Part shown: positions 19,969 through 29,801 of the stretch, piece after piece
Position numbering within the stretch: the first letter of the stretch is position 1
Layout of the letters: each line of letters starts with the position of its first letter
Origin: Stentor coeruleus
Taxonomy: Eukaryota; Ciliophora; Heterotrichea; Heterotrichida; Stentoridae
Direction of reading: 5' to 3'
Length of the DNA: 49,040 bases
NCBI GenBank assembly: GCA_001970955.1
Contig: MPUH01000508.1
Location: 1-49,040 of the forward strand
The notes under the pieces: generated by a model
Database searches by the model: none
What the model saw: the letters and a program-made list of their open reading frames with translations, nothing else
What the model was told of the DNA's origin: nothing
Made by a program: the position numbers and the translations under genes

Positions 19969-21802
19969 ATGGAGCAGATAAGATACATAGGTACACACAG
20001 AAGTTCAGTACCTTGGAGTGGAAACAAATCAGAGTGGTTTGGCTTTTCAGGAATATTAACTAAAGGTGTATCACTAATAGACACTTTAAACACCACAAAA
20101 AAAGAAAAATCTGATCTTGAAAAATTCACTGAAGCCTACAAACGTTTAGAAAAAGCTCATGTTCATGCCCAGCATAAAGTTGAGTCCAACAAAGCCTTGG
20201 CCCAAACAATCGAAATGCACAAACGTGAAATCCTCTACCTAACCCAAGAAATTGAAAAAGTCAAAAAAGCACAAAAACTCATCAACAACAGCGTCCTCAA
20301 AATCCAAAAAGTCGCCCGTGGGTTCCTAGTACGAAAAAACTTAGAAAACGTAAAAAACCACATAGGAAATCATGACTATAAGAAGACAATCAGTTAAAAC
20401 CTGGGTAACCTATCTTAAGAAAAACGATGATCATTACGTCTTTGAACTTGGACCTAAGCCTTATCATGCGGCAATAATCATCCAAAGATTTGTGCGAAAT
20501 TTATTATTCAAATTCAAAATCCGAAGAATAAAAAGAGTATACGACATTCTTAGAGCACAAAAAGTTGAAAAAATTCAAAACTATATAAGAAATATTCTAA
20601 GGGTATTTTATGCTAAACACACAATCGCGAATGCAAAATTCGAAATTTTCCGATCAGGCAGGTTGCAACAAATAAGAGAAAAACTATCAACAATATCAGT
20701 TAAAAACTACTGGAGGAAGTGTAAGTTTAGCTTTAAAATTATCATGCAAAAAATCAGAAAGTATAAAAGAATGAAAAGAAATGAGGAAAGAATGAGAGTG
20801 CCTAGTAGTAAAAACCTAACAATACCAGGAAAACTTAATACTATGCCAAGTCAAAAAAAAGGGGATTTTTTAAATGTAAATGATACGGGGAACAATAAAA
20901 ATTCTAGAGGGTCGGTATTAGACTCAGATGCTGATTCAGTCTCAGGGGATGAAGAAGGTAAAGATCCTAAGGTTGAAAGCCAAAGTGTAACATCTGAAAT
21001 AAATAGAAAAATCGAAAAAGAAAGACAAGCTAAGTTATCAACATCAAAAGTATCATATAGTATCCCAAAACAAAAAGAACCAGCAAATGTATTACCATAT
21101 TTATATCAAAAAGATATATTAGAAGGTGTTGCCCCACCTAATCATTATGTAAGTGTAACTCGTGCGACTACTTTTCGTATGAATAATTCGAACCCAAAAA
21201 GATTTAGTCCAACAAGAAACACCCCAACTAATATGGATAGACAGTCTGTATTATTATCTTTAATAAAACCATATACTTCATCAGCACCAAGGCCTAAAGC
21301 TGGAGCTGATGGAAATCCTGTTTATATGAAACCAACAACTGCTTCAAAAATGTCAAGATGGGATGCTGAAGCTCCAGATATTGATTTAGATGATGGGAAA
21401 AAAATAACTCAGCCAAGGGAAGATTCGAAGGTTATGTCGCCAACTTTTACTTCTATGCAGAAAGTATCTAGGGCGTATACTAAGAAAGATAAGATTTCTA
21501 AACCTTGGAGACCAAATACTCAATATAATCAACCTTATGTGAGTAATGTGGATAATTCAAGTTTTATTGCAACGAATAGAACATTTGTTAGACCTAGTAC
21601 TATGAGCTATTCACCTAGGCAGAATGAAAGGAAAAGGGTTCAGAGTGCTGCTTCACCGATACCTGAAACTAAGTATGAGGTCAATTCTTTGAGTTTTGAA
21701 GCAGCTTTACCAGGACTTTCGAATATGATTAGTAGCTATAATACTAGGTTTGTTGTTAGAGTTCGACCTAGGATTGAACATGTTAAAAAGTTTAGCAAGT
21801 AA
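19969..21802 (+). CDS. IQ-motif protein with coiled coil; 16-nt intron
   Basis: One gene in two exons (19969-20349, 20366-21802). Removing a 16-nt GT...AG intron at 20350-20365 joins the frames exactly at a codon boundary and gives 605 aa. Residues about 44-104 are a coiled coil. At least three IQ motifs follow (VLKIQKVARGFLVRK near 109-124, AIIIQRFVRNLLFK, VEKIQNYIRNILR), the first ending just before the splice site. IQ motifs bind calmodulin or centrin-like EF-hand proteins. The last 350 residues are Ser/Pro/Lys-rich and probably disordered, with a short conserved-looking tail (FVVRVRPR). A cortical or axonemal calmodulin-binding scaffold is a reasonable guess. Unspliced, it would be split into a 142-aa and a 476-aa protein. 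Confidence 0.8.
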
Positions 21803-22014
21803 TAAGAAATATGATATATTTTTAGTATAGAAATGGACTCTACTTAAGAAACATACGACCAAACCGATTAGGAAACCAAAGATCTGGCCTAGACAGGAAA
21901 ATCATGTGCTGAAATTTTTTGTTTATAATTAAAAAAACCTAAAATGTTTAAACAAACAAGATTCATGGTTCGGTTCATTTCTGTAGACCATTTCATTAGA
22001 TAATAAAACTTAAA

Positions 22015-22248
22015 ATGTCCACAAACAGAATTTTACCTTGGAAAATAAAAGATACCCACTACAAAAGACATAAAAAATCGAATCACACTAACTTTACAGA
22101 CAACAACCCTGATGATTTAGTTGCAATTACTGTCAAAAAAACTGAAATTGGGCCAAGGATCCTTGATAAGCCAAGAAAAGGAAATAAAAAAATCATCCTC
22201 CACCATCCATCAGAGACAAAAGACTTCATCACTTCAAATTCCAAATAA
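22015..22248 (+). CDS. Small hypothetical basic protein, 77 aa
   Basis: Not recognised. A single ATG-started frame of 77 codons, Lys/His/Asn-rich (KDTHYKRHKKSNHTNF) with a C-terminal KKIILHHPSETKDF. There are no membrane segments or Cys. It follows a 210-base spacer after the IQ gene. The amino-acid mix resembles the other small basic proteins of this window more than random AT-rich sequence. It could be a short gene or the end of a longer one with an undetected exon. Confidence 0.45.
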   Translation: MSTNRILPWKIKDTHYKRHKKSNHTNFTDNNPDDLVAITVKKTEIGPRILDKPRKGNKKIILHHPSETKDFITSNSK

Positions 22249-22564
22249 TCTTATATAAAAAAACTGAAAAAATCTTCAACATATCATTATTAGTCTTAAA
22301 AATAATTTTATTTTATATTTATTTAAGTATTTTAATATCAATCTAAATAACTAGACTAAGTTTAAGAAAATGAATGTGTAAAAGTATTAAATATAAATAA
22401 GTTTAAGAAAATGAATGTGTAAAAGTATTAGATTAGAAGATTTATGAAAAAAACTTTTTTGTGATATAAAATTACTAATACATATAAAAAAAGTATTAAA
22501 TATATATATAATAATAACTAAAAAATATATATATATATATACTGAATTTTCTTTAGTTTTTAGT
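22249..22564. other. AT-rich spacer with tandem repeat and TA microsatellite
   Basis: No gene. It holds a 33-base tandem direct repeat (separate entry) and a TA dinucleotide run at about 22525-22541, between a plus-strand and a minus-strand gene end. Confidence 0.5.
22357..22430. repeat. Tandem direct repeat, two 33-base copies, 41-base period
   Basis: The 33 bases at 22357-22389 recur exactly at 22398-22430 (both contain AAGAAAATGAATGTGTAAAA). The eight bases between differ in origin. It lies in non-coding DNA between converging genes. Confidence 0.9.
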
Positions 22565-23149
22565 TTAAAGAGTTTTCTGTTTCACTTTATTAAAGCACAA
22601 AACAATAAGGCTAATAAGAAAAGTTACCCCAGCAAAAGAAAAGAACACTTTATAAATAATTCTAAAAAACACATGCTGCCCATTCCAATTTAATATCTTC
22701 ATCCCTACAGTTTTATCATATGATTTATTCACAATTAAATCCATAATTTCTCCCACAAGTATTTGTCCTGTATATGTGTACATATATCCATAATCTAATG
22801 TGATAATAAAAGCATCATTTGTTGTATTAAGGAATTTTTTAATTTGATCATACTCATCAATATATATTTTTCCAAGATGATCCCTATGTTTCTTATTATG
22901 AAGATTATTGGCAGATATACTCCATGAAGAATTGCATACTTTTGCTCTAGATATTGAAGTATTTAACATGAGTATATGCCAAATATCTGTTGCATTATAA
23001 TATATGTCTAAGAAGTTGTTATAGTCTAATATTATAACCCTTGCCCCTGCTTTTGAAGGGTCATCTTTGTATTTAGCTGAGATTTTTTTCTCTAGTGGCT
23101 CTTGGTATGCAAGAACGTAGGAGATGAGGAACAGAGGTAAAAAAATCAT
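22565..23149 (-). CDS. Type I membrane protein of unknown function, 194 aa
   Basis: Not recognised. Residues 1-14 (MIFLPLFLISYVLA) form a signal peptide. The lumenal part (about 15-160) has several N-glycosylation sequons (NAT, NTS, NSS, NTT, NKS). A membrane helix lies near 163-186 (VFFSFAGVTFLISLIVLCF), followed by a short basic tail (NKVKQKTL). The VIILDYNNFLDIYYN segment near the start of the lumenal part recalls a thioredoxin-fold strand-helix, but no CxxC is present, so no thioredoxin activity is claimed. It is probably a resident or surface membrane glycoprotein. Confidence 0.65.
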   Translation of the reverse strand: MIFLPLFLISYVLAYQEPLEKKISAKYKDDPSKAGARVIILDYNNFLDIYYNATDIWHILMLNTSISRAKVCNSSWSISANNLHNKKHRDHLGKIYIDEYDQIKKFLNTTNDAFIITLDYGYMYTYTGQILVGEIMDLIVNKSYDKTVGMKILNWNGQHVFFRIIYKVFFSFAGVTFLISLIVLCFNKVKQKTL

Positions 23150-23494
23150 GGATTTTTTTATTATAATATTAGATAGGATAAGAATTTTAGACCTAAAACT
23201 TTAAACCTAATTATCCCTATCTAAACCAAAAAAATTTACAAAAACTTATCCATTCATAATAAAAGCATTCTACTCACATTTCAAACCATAAAAGTACTTT
23301 TTACTATATAAATCCTATAATCCTTCCTATCCTTCAACCACTCCCTAATTTTCACATAAAAGCCTCTCATCACAATTGTTAAAATCCAAAAAACCCCAAA
23401 AGCCTCACCTTTCTCTACCAAAAACCCTAAACAATAAACTTCAAAATCCTATCACAATAACCCTAGCCTATGACATCTTCACAACAATAAAAAA
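23150..23494. other. Divergent spacer, G-poor
   Basis: No gene. Nearly the whole stretch is G-poor on the plus strand, matching the upstream flank of the plus-strand gene at 23495. The minus-strand gene on the left has at most a short upstream flank of its own. Confidence 0.4.
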
Positions 23495-23902
23495 ATGAAA
23501 ACAACGAACAAAATAGGACGTATTGGAACTCCTATGAACCCAATCCCACAACAATTAGTAAACAAAAAACTACCTCCTAAAGTCCTTCCATTAAAGTCTA
23601 AAATTGATATGGAAAAATATATGCAAAGTATACTTCCAAAAACCGATTATGATATGCATAAACTCAGTGGCGCTCCATCTGAAAGTATTGTAAGAAACCA
23701 GAAACTACCTAAAATAACTGAGAAAAATCACTCAAATTACACAAGTAATAAAAGATTTTCTAAACTTTCAAAGTATGTGCCTAAATTCCAAACTTTCAAG
23801 CCTTTGTTTCATAACAGAAATCGATCATCTTATAATGTTCCTAATATTGATGATGAGGAGTATATGTCGGTGAGTATGGACATAATATATAATATCTTAT
23901 AA
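23495..23902 (+). CDS. Hypothetical basic protein, 135 aa
   Basis: Not recognised. Single-exon frame, Pro/Lys/Ser-rich, with a central SKLSKYVPKFQTFKPLF and an acidic spot near the end (NIDDEEYMSVSMD). No signal peptide or membrane segment. The upstream 300 bases are G-poor as for other plus-strand starts, which supports this start. The last seven codons are AT-rich, so the true C-terminus could differ slightly. Confidence 0.55.
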   Translation: MKTTNKIGRIGTPMNPIPQQLVNKKLPPKVLPLKSKIDMEKYMQSILPKTDYDMHKLSGAPSESIVRNQKLPKITEKNHSNYTSNKRFSKLSKYVPKFQTFKPLFHNRNRSSYNVPNIDDEEYMSVSMDIIYNIL

Positions 23903-24669
23903 TCTTTTTTGATAGTTTTTACAAGCAATAGAATATAAATTTCTAACTGAAAGCTTGATAGAAATTAGAAGTTTATTGAGGTAGAGATATTATAGTTTAG
24001 GGTTTTAATAAGAAAATTATTAGAGTTTTAGGTGTGGGTAAGGATTTGGAGAGTGATAAGATGATTTTTTTTTTATTAGAAGGGTTGCTTGAAAAAAATT
24101 ATGAGATAAGTTTTTGTGGTTGGGTTTTAGGGGTTTATAGTGATGATTAAAATAGAGTTTTTAATTAGTGATATATTTAAGTTTGTAATTACATGAGCGA
24201 GCATCTTATCATTGGGTTAATTCTGATATATANTTATGTTTTATTTTTTTGCTATTTTGCCTGATGAGTAGTTTGTAATTACATGAGCGAGCATCTTATC
24301 ATTGGGTTAATTCTGATATATAAAACTATATATAATCTTATACAAAAAAGCTTATTAAAAGGACAAATTGTGAAAAAATATTGTTTTAATCTAATTCATA
24401 AATCAAACTTATATAATTTCTAATACACACATAAATAATCATCCCATACTTAAATAGCAATAATCTATTATTTCAGTTAAAAATAAAACATAAATTTACA
24501 AGTTCTTATATAAAATCTTTATATCAGTATAAAACTTATAACTAGGTAAATATTTTCGGCATCATTGCTAAAAATTAGTGTATTTTAAGCTAAATATTCT
24601 AATAATTTCATAGAAAAAACTATTTATATCTAAGAAAAGTTTAAGTAGATATACTTAAATAATATAAAT
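23903..24669. other. Spacer containing a single-N gap and flanking duplication
   Basis: No gene is seen. The C-poor downstream flank runs to about 24180. A 52-base duplication around an N at 24233 follows (separate entry), then AT-rich DNA leading to the GOT1 gene. Confidence 0.45.
24181..24322. repeat. 52-base direct duplication flanking a single N
   Basis: Bases 24181-24232 recur exactly at 24271-24322. The first copy ends at the N (24233), and 37 bases of other sequence lie between the N and the second copy. This looks like an unmerged contig overlap rather than a biological repeat. Confidence 0.85.
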
Positions 24670-25092
24670 ATGCACTTAGGGCTTAGGAAAAGCTGTGTGC
24701 CAATTATGATGCTTGCTGGAATCGGTATGTATGTTTTTGGTCTTATGTTGCTTGGTGATAGATTCTTTTTATTAGTAGGAAGCATTCTTTTCTTGACTGG
24801 AGCTAGTTATAGCGCTGGGCTTTTAACTTTGATGATGTTCTTTGTAAAGCCTTCCAAAATCAAAGGTTCCTTTTTTTACTTTTTCGGTCTCCTGTTAATT
24901 CTTATCAGATTCGGGTTTATTGGAGGCTGTATCCAACTTATCGGTATATTTTATTTATTCCGTGATTTTATCCCTCAAGTTTATGCATCATCTAAATACA
25001 TTCCTGGAATAGGTCCATACATATGTTCATCAGCTCTACTAAAAGACTTCGTCAATAAATTATCAGGAAGTACAAAAGTTAACATAGTTTAA
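24670..25092 (+). CDS. GOLT1B: GOT1-type vesicle transport membrane protein
   Basis: Single-exon gene of 140 aa, the usual length of Got1. Four hydrophobic helices are visible (about 10-30, 33-55, 65-85, 88-106). Family hallmarks are FGLMLLGDRFFLLVGSILFL (residues 23-42), KIKGSFFYFFG, and a C-terminal FRDFIPQVY...IPGIGPY segment. Got1 is a Golgi/ER membrane protein needed for efficient vesicle fusion with the Golgi. The next gene starts 39 bases downstream on the same strand, unusually close for this window. Confidence 0.9.
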   Translation: MHLGLRKSCVPIMMLAGIGMYVFGLMLLGDRFFLLVGSILFLTGASYSAGLLTLMMFFVKPSKIKGSFFYFFGLLLILIRFGFIGGCIQLIGIFYLFRDFIPQVYASSKYIPGIGPYICSSALLKDFVNKLSGSTKVNIV

Positions 25093-25131
25093 AAGCTTAG
25101 CTAAATATAGGAGAATTAATGGTTATAAAAA

Positions 25132-25422
25132 ATGACTGAATCGCATCAAGACATCCAGAAAATATTAGACGATGAAGATTTACTTACTCAAGTCACTGAG
25201 AAGATGTTTAATGCTGTTGATGCTGATCACTCAGGGAGTATTGAGAAAAGAGAACTAAAGACTGCTATGAGAACTATTGCAAGACAAGCTGGTATTGATT
25301 TACCAACTGATGAACAAGTAAATGAAGCTTTGACTCAGTTGGATTTAGATGGATCAGGGAATATTGATGTTTTAGAGTTTAAAGAGCTTGTTAGACAGCT
25401 TTTGGAAGCTATTAAAAATTAG
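25132..25422 (+). CDS. Two-EF-hand calcium-binding protein, 96 aa
   Basis: Single-exon gene. Two canonical EF-hand loops are seen: DADHSGSIEKRE (about residues 30-41) and DLDGSGNIDVLE (about 71-82), each with Asp at position 1, Gly at 6 and Glu at 12, so both should bind calcium. With only two hands and 96 residues it is about half a calmodulin or centrin; it may dimerise. It lies between the GOT1 and MORN genes. A function beyond calcium sensing or buffering cannot be read from the sequence. Confidence 0.85.
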   Translation: MTESHQDIQKILDDEDLLTQVTEKMFNAVDADHSGSIEKRELKTAMRTIARQAGIDLPTDEQVNEALTQLDLDGSGNIDVLEFKELVRQLLEAIKN

Positions 25423-25633
25423 GATTAAAATATTGTATTGAGTTTTTTTTTTTGTGGGAAAGTTTAGAGTTTTTTTAATGCGAAATCGAATTGTAAGTAT
25501 TTTATGGGTTTCAGGGGTTTAGAGATGGTTTGAGATGTGTTTTGTCAAAATATCCTTGATTTTGGGCTTGGGAAATTTGTTTCTTATAAGTATTATGCAA
25601 TCATTTTACTACAAAAAATATAAAATAAACTAT

Positions 25634-26503
25634 ATGGGAAACTTTTGCTTATGGTATCAAGATGATTTGAAACTAGATCTAAGTTCAGAAGATTTCGAAG
25701 AAACGAAAAGCATCAAAAAACGTGTTGACCTATCCAAAATCATCCTCCTCCAAGCGACCTGGCGTGGATATTCTGCCAGGAAAAAAATCTCTCTAGTCCC
25801 AAGCCGTTCCAAACTTGAAGATGAAGGTGAAAATAGTGAGAACTCAACCGAAATGTCAATAAAAATCACAAAAAGCCAGTTAAAAAAGTACAAAGGCGAC
25901 CTTGTTGGAAGAGCAAGACAAGGTCAAGGTATGCAGATTTGGGAAGATGGTAGTAAATATGATGGTACATGGGAAGATAATATCCCGAATGGTCATGGAA
26001 CATATTGTGATTTATACGGCGATATATACACAGGTTTATTTTTACAAGGGAGGGCAAATGGTTTTGGAACCTTAACAAAAAAAGAAGGAGGTGTTTATTC
26101 AGGAAATTGGGTATTAGATAGTCCTAAAGGTAAAGGTTTAAAATACATACAAGGAGGAAATGTGTATATAGGAGATTTCGATCATGGTCGTAAAAGTGGA
26201 TATGGTGAATTAACTTATATCAATGGGGATAAATACAAAGGGTTTTTCAAAAATGGTCAATTCCATGGCTTTGGGGTTTTCTTATGGAAAACAGGCAAAA
26301 GCTACTCAGGCAACTGGGAAAATGGCAAACGAGCGGGATTTGGGCTTTTCACTTACCCCAATCAAAGAAAATACACAGGGTTTTTTGAATATAATAAAAG
26401 ACATGGTTTTGGTGTTGTAACCTTACCAGATGGCACTGAAAAACAAGGGATCTGGGAAAAAGGACGTTATAAAAACATACCAAATATTTTATACACAAAC
26501 TAG
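25634..26503 (+). CDS. MORN-repeat protein with IQ motif and N-terminal acylation signal
   Basis: Single-exon gene. The frame is open from an earlier ATG at 25535, but the 33 residues before 25634 come from AT-rich leader-like DNA. Starting at 25634 gives 289 aa beginning MGNFC, which fits Gly2 myristoylation and Cys5 palmitoylation. An IQ motif (IILLQATWRGYSARKK) follows, then about seven MORN repeats (for example YDGTWEDNIPNGHGTY, YKGFFKNGQFHGFG, YSGNWENGKRAGFG). MORN proteins bind membranes or act as scaffolds at the cortex and cilia; with an IQ motif this one is probably calmodulin-linked. The start choice is inferred. Confidence 0.85.
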   Translation: MGNFCLWYQDDLKLDLSSEDFEETKSIKKRVDLSKIILLQATWRGYSARKKISLVPSRSKLEDEGENSENSTEMSIKITKSQLKKYKGDLVGRARQGQGMQIWEDGSKYDGTWEDNIPNGHGTYCDLYGDIYTGLFLQGRANGFGTLTKKEGGVYSGNWVLDSPKGKGLKYIQGGNVYIGDFDHGRKSGYGELTYINGDKYKGFFKNGQFHGFGVFLWKTGKSYSGNWENGKRAGFGLFTYPNQRKYTGFFEYNKRHGFGVVTLPDGTEKQGIWEKGRYKNIPNILYTN

Positions 26504-26545
26504 ATTTGTTGTATTACTTTAATTAACCTAAAATCCATAACATAA

Positions 26546-28231
26546 ATGTCATATTTCAAAGAAGACTCTCCTTTTTTTAGAGATACTTTAAAACAATATG
26601 AAGAATCTTTACTTGAAATCACAGGAACATTCAAATATTGGTCTGATAAAGCGGCTATTGCCCATATTAAAGGTCAAGAATATTGTGAAGCTTTAAAAGA
26701 TTTTTATAATAGCATTGAAGAAAAAATACACTGTGAAGCTTTGTCAACATATAAACTTTTTTTACAACAAATATCAGAAATAATGCAAACTGTTGTTGCG
26801 TGTAATGAAGGTATTGTTTATTCCTTATCACAAGTTTTCCCAGTGTAGGGTTTATATAGAGAATTAGGTCCTTTTAATACAAATATTGGCGCTGAGTTAC
26901 CACCTTTGAAAAAAATATATGAAAAACTTCAAAAAGATGTGGAGATGGTCAAAGCACAGACAATTACATATAAAAAAACTTATGTAATTTATTATTAGGC
27001 TAAGAAAAACCCGAAAAATACTGAAGAACACTTTTTAAGATTACATAGTTTAGAGAAACAATATGAACTTCTACGTTTTGACTTGTATAGTTTTTTATCA
27101 AACAATAGCCTTACAGGACAACTTCTTGCTGTTGAGCAACTTTTAGCTTTGATTTATAGTATTTGGGTATTTTATATATAGAGTTTTACAAACACAGGAC
27201 AAGAACAATATAAATCTAAAGAAAAAGATCTAAACAAAATAGCTGAAAGGATTTCTCAAAGTCGAAAAGGTCTTATAACAATGCAAGAAAGTCTTAGAAA
27301 AGAACGTGAAGTCGAAGAAATGAAAAATATGTTTACAAAAATCCCACAATACAAAGATGATAAATCAGGGTATTTATGGAAACATGGGAATCTAATAACA
27401 GAATGGAAAAGAAGATTTTTTTATATAAAAAATTCCCAATTGATATATTTACGTGAAGAAGAAGAAATCCAATATATATCATTAACTATGAGTAAAGCAT
27501 TTGAATCAAAAGATCATGAGAATTTATTTGCTTTTGAAATTGTCTCAGTATCTCCACAAAAAAAAGTTGTGTTACTAGCTGAAAGCGATGCTGAAATGAA
27601 AGAGTGGATTTATTCATTAAAAAAATGCTCAGAACAAGGATTACTTGGGTATACAGAAAGTGAATATACATGTGCTGATTGTTTTACTTGTAATCCTGAT
27701 TGGTGTAGTTTAAATTTAGGAGTTTTACTATGTACAAATTGTAGTGGGATACATAGATCATTAGGATCACATATTTCTAGAGTAAAAAGTTTACAATTAG
27801 ATATTATAGACCCGGTTATAAAGGAATTATTGATAGAATTGCATAATAATCATCAGAATATATGGGGAGAAGGATTTAGACCACCAAAGTATTGTAGTGT
27901 TGAAGATAAAGAAGAGTATATTAGAGGGAAATATCAACATAAATCTTGGATAACAAAAATTGAAAATCCTGCTCAGGCACTTGTTGCTGGGATTAAAGAG
28001 AAAAATGTTTGTAAAATGTTCCAAGCGATACTTAGTGGAGCGAAAGTTAATGAAAATGGGGTTTTACATTTGGCTGCTAGGGTTGGATCTGTACACACAG
28101 TAGCTTTATTGATTAACTCTGGTTGGGAAATTGAAGGGAAAAATAGTGAAGCTTTTACACCTTTGGAAATAGCATTATTGGCTAATCAAAAAGAAATTGT
28201 AGAGTATATAGTCAAGGTTATAAGCATATAA
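26546..28231 (+). CDS. BAR-PH-ArfGAP-ankyrin protein (ACAP-like), four exons
   Basis: One gene in four exons (26546-26844, 26860-26983, 26999-27166, 27182-28231) with three 15-nt introns: GTAGGGTTTATATAG, GTAATTTATTATTAG and GTATTTTATATATAG. Splicing gives 546 aa. Residues about 1-230 are helical, as in a BAR domain. A PH domain lies near 257-342 (SGYLWKHGNLITEWKRRFF). The ArfGAP zinc finger has CADC (361-364) and CTNC (381-384) with exactly 16 residues between, and the catalytic Arg389 in GIHRSLG. Ankyrin-like repeats follow (GVLHLAARVGSVHTVALLI). This is the ACAP domain order. ACAPs stimulate GTP hydrolysis on Arf6-type GTPases at endosomal or plasma membranes. All catalytic positions are present. 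Confidence 0.92.
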
Positions 28232-28343
28232 GTTATTATAAAGCTTATAGTTTAATATAAAGTATAAACTATATTTATTTTAATATAAAAAAATCTATTC
28301 CTTTATTATTTCCTTTATAAAATCTATTAATTCTACTCCTTCG

Positions 28344-29801
28344 TTAAAGTTTCCAAGCACTTCTTATCATAGCTTCAAAGTAATTATCAGAATCAATACT
28401 AGCACTAATATCCTCATAATACCTGGCAAACTCTTTCATCGTGACAATTCCATCAGGTTTTTCAGTATCCCACATAGTAATAAACTGCCTAAATACCTGT
28501 TCTTCAGTAAGTCTACCAGCACGAACTTCAGGATGTTTACTTGCATCATAAATTTTAGCAATATCATCTAAAGTTACTTGCCCATCACCATTTTTATCAA
28601 GTTTCTCATATGCTAAAGCTACAAGTCTAAGCCTGTTATCATTAAGTTTCCCTTTAATTGTAGTCAAAAACTCATCAAAATTAACAAAACCATCACCATT
28701 TCTATCAAAAGTTTTGATCAAAGTTTTTATATCATTTTCATTAAGATAGATTCCATAATTATATAAACCCCATTTGAAATCTTCAGGGTCTAATAATCTA
28801 TTTCCATTATCGTCCATGTTTTTAAAAACTTTAGCTAGTCCTCTGATACCATAAGCTCCTCTTTCAAGAAGTACTTTTTTTACTGAGTTTAAAACAACTT
28901 CAGGAGAACTTTCTAAAACTTCTTCTTTTTCCTCAGCGCATTCTGGTCTTTCAGAAGTGAAAATCCTCCAAACATTTTGTAAACCCTGAAGTCTGGTTGG
29001 AATATCAACAGTTATTTTCCCTGTTTTTTCTGAGCTTAATTGTTGGGTTTTCCTGGTATCAAGATAGCTATGACAACTTACTTCATAATCAAGGCCAAAG
29101 TCATTTCGGTAATTGATTTGATCAGATGAGAGCCATTGTCCAGTTTGATTATGCTTTATTACCACATCAGAATTTGCTATAACAGGCATACCCTGACTTT
29201 CAAACCTAACTTTTGAATCAACATGTTCAGCAATCCAAATAGTATTCGGCCCTTTAATACTATGCATACACACTTCTTGATATCTAGAAAATTTAGCAAA
29301 ACTAAAAGGTGAGACAACAGTTGAATGTAAATATAAAAGTGAACTCCATAGTTTAGGATGGGTTGTAAGGGTAAATTCTTGCCCATAATGCAAATAATCA
29401 CTAGGAAAACCATCATTTTGTGATACTCTTGTTAGTATAAATACACCTCTTGCAACAGGGGCTTGAAAAGAATTTGATGTGGTTACTGCGCATCCGAACT
29501 CATGGGATTGGATTTTGTCTCCTAAGTCACAAGCTAAAAATGCTCGGGTTTTTTGGTTTCCCAGCATGATTTTATCACCAAATCTAAGCTTCCCATCATG
29601 GGAAAATGAATGACCTACTGGCATCATAGACTTAGAAACTTTGCCTTGGACTTGGTTTATTGATAAAGAACCAGTTTCTCGTTTGTTTAAAAAATCTTTG
29701 AAACGAACTTGCTCTAGTTCTACATCTTCGTTCCAGTTCCCAATGAGAACTTTACTGGAATACCTTGGGCCGCCTTGGGTTTGTTGGTTTGTGAACAACA
29801 T
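28344..29801 (-). CDS. CFAP161: CFAP161-calcyphosine fusion protein
   Basis: Single-exon gene of 485 aa. Residues about 17-290 resemble CFAP161, a microtubule inner protein of cilia (IGNWNEDVELE, KDFLNKRETG, FGDKIMLGN, YGQEFTLTT). Residues about 305-485 are a full calcyphosine/CAPSL module with EF-hand loops DDNGNRLLDPED, DRNGDGFVNFDE and DKNGDGQVTLDD, a divergent fourth (DTEKPDGIVTMKE), and the family-typical ending SASIDSDNYFEAMIRSAWKL. In animals these are separate proteins, so this is a fusion tying an axonemal lumen protein to a calcium sensor. The linker (about 290-305) is acidic. No frame break separates the halves. Hands 1-3 look competent for calcium. Confidence 0.88.
   Translation of the reverse strand: MLFTNQQTQGGPRYSSKVLIGNWNEDVELEQVRFKDFLNKRETGSLSINQVQGKVSKSMMPVGHSFSHDGKLRFGDKIMLGNQKTRAFLACDLGDKIQSHEFGCAVTTSNSFQAPVARGVFILTRVSQNDGFPSDYLHYGQEFTLTTHPKLWSSLLYLHSTVVSPFSFAKFSRYQEVCMHSIKGPNTIWIAEHVDSKVRFESQGMPVIANSDVVIKHNQTGQWLSSDQINYRNDFGLDYEVSCHSYLDTRKTQQLSSEKTGKITVDIPTRLQGLQNVWRIFTSERPECAEEKEEVLESSPEVVLNSVKKVLLERGAYGIRGLAKVFKNMDDNGNRLLDPEDFKWGLYNYGIYLNENDIKTLIKTFDRNGDGFVNFDEFLTTIKGKLNDNRLRLVALAYEKLDKNGDGQVTLDDIAKIYDASKHPEVRAGRLTEEQVFRQFITMWDTEKPDGIVTMKEFARYYEDISASIDSDNYFEAMIRSAWKL

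Noticed and set aside
24670-26503. GOT1, EF-hand and MORN genes as an operon because of short spacing
   Set aside because: Only the first gap is very short (39 bases); the EF-hand and MORN genes are about 200 bases apart with a C-poor gap, and nothing indicates co-transcription.
12474-28231. Membrane-traffic genes (TRAPPC11, GOT1, ACAP-like) as a functional cluster
   Set aside because: They are scattered among unrelated genes on both strands with separate flanks; such genes are common in any eukaryotic genome.
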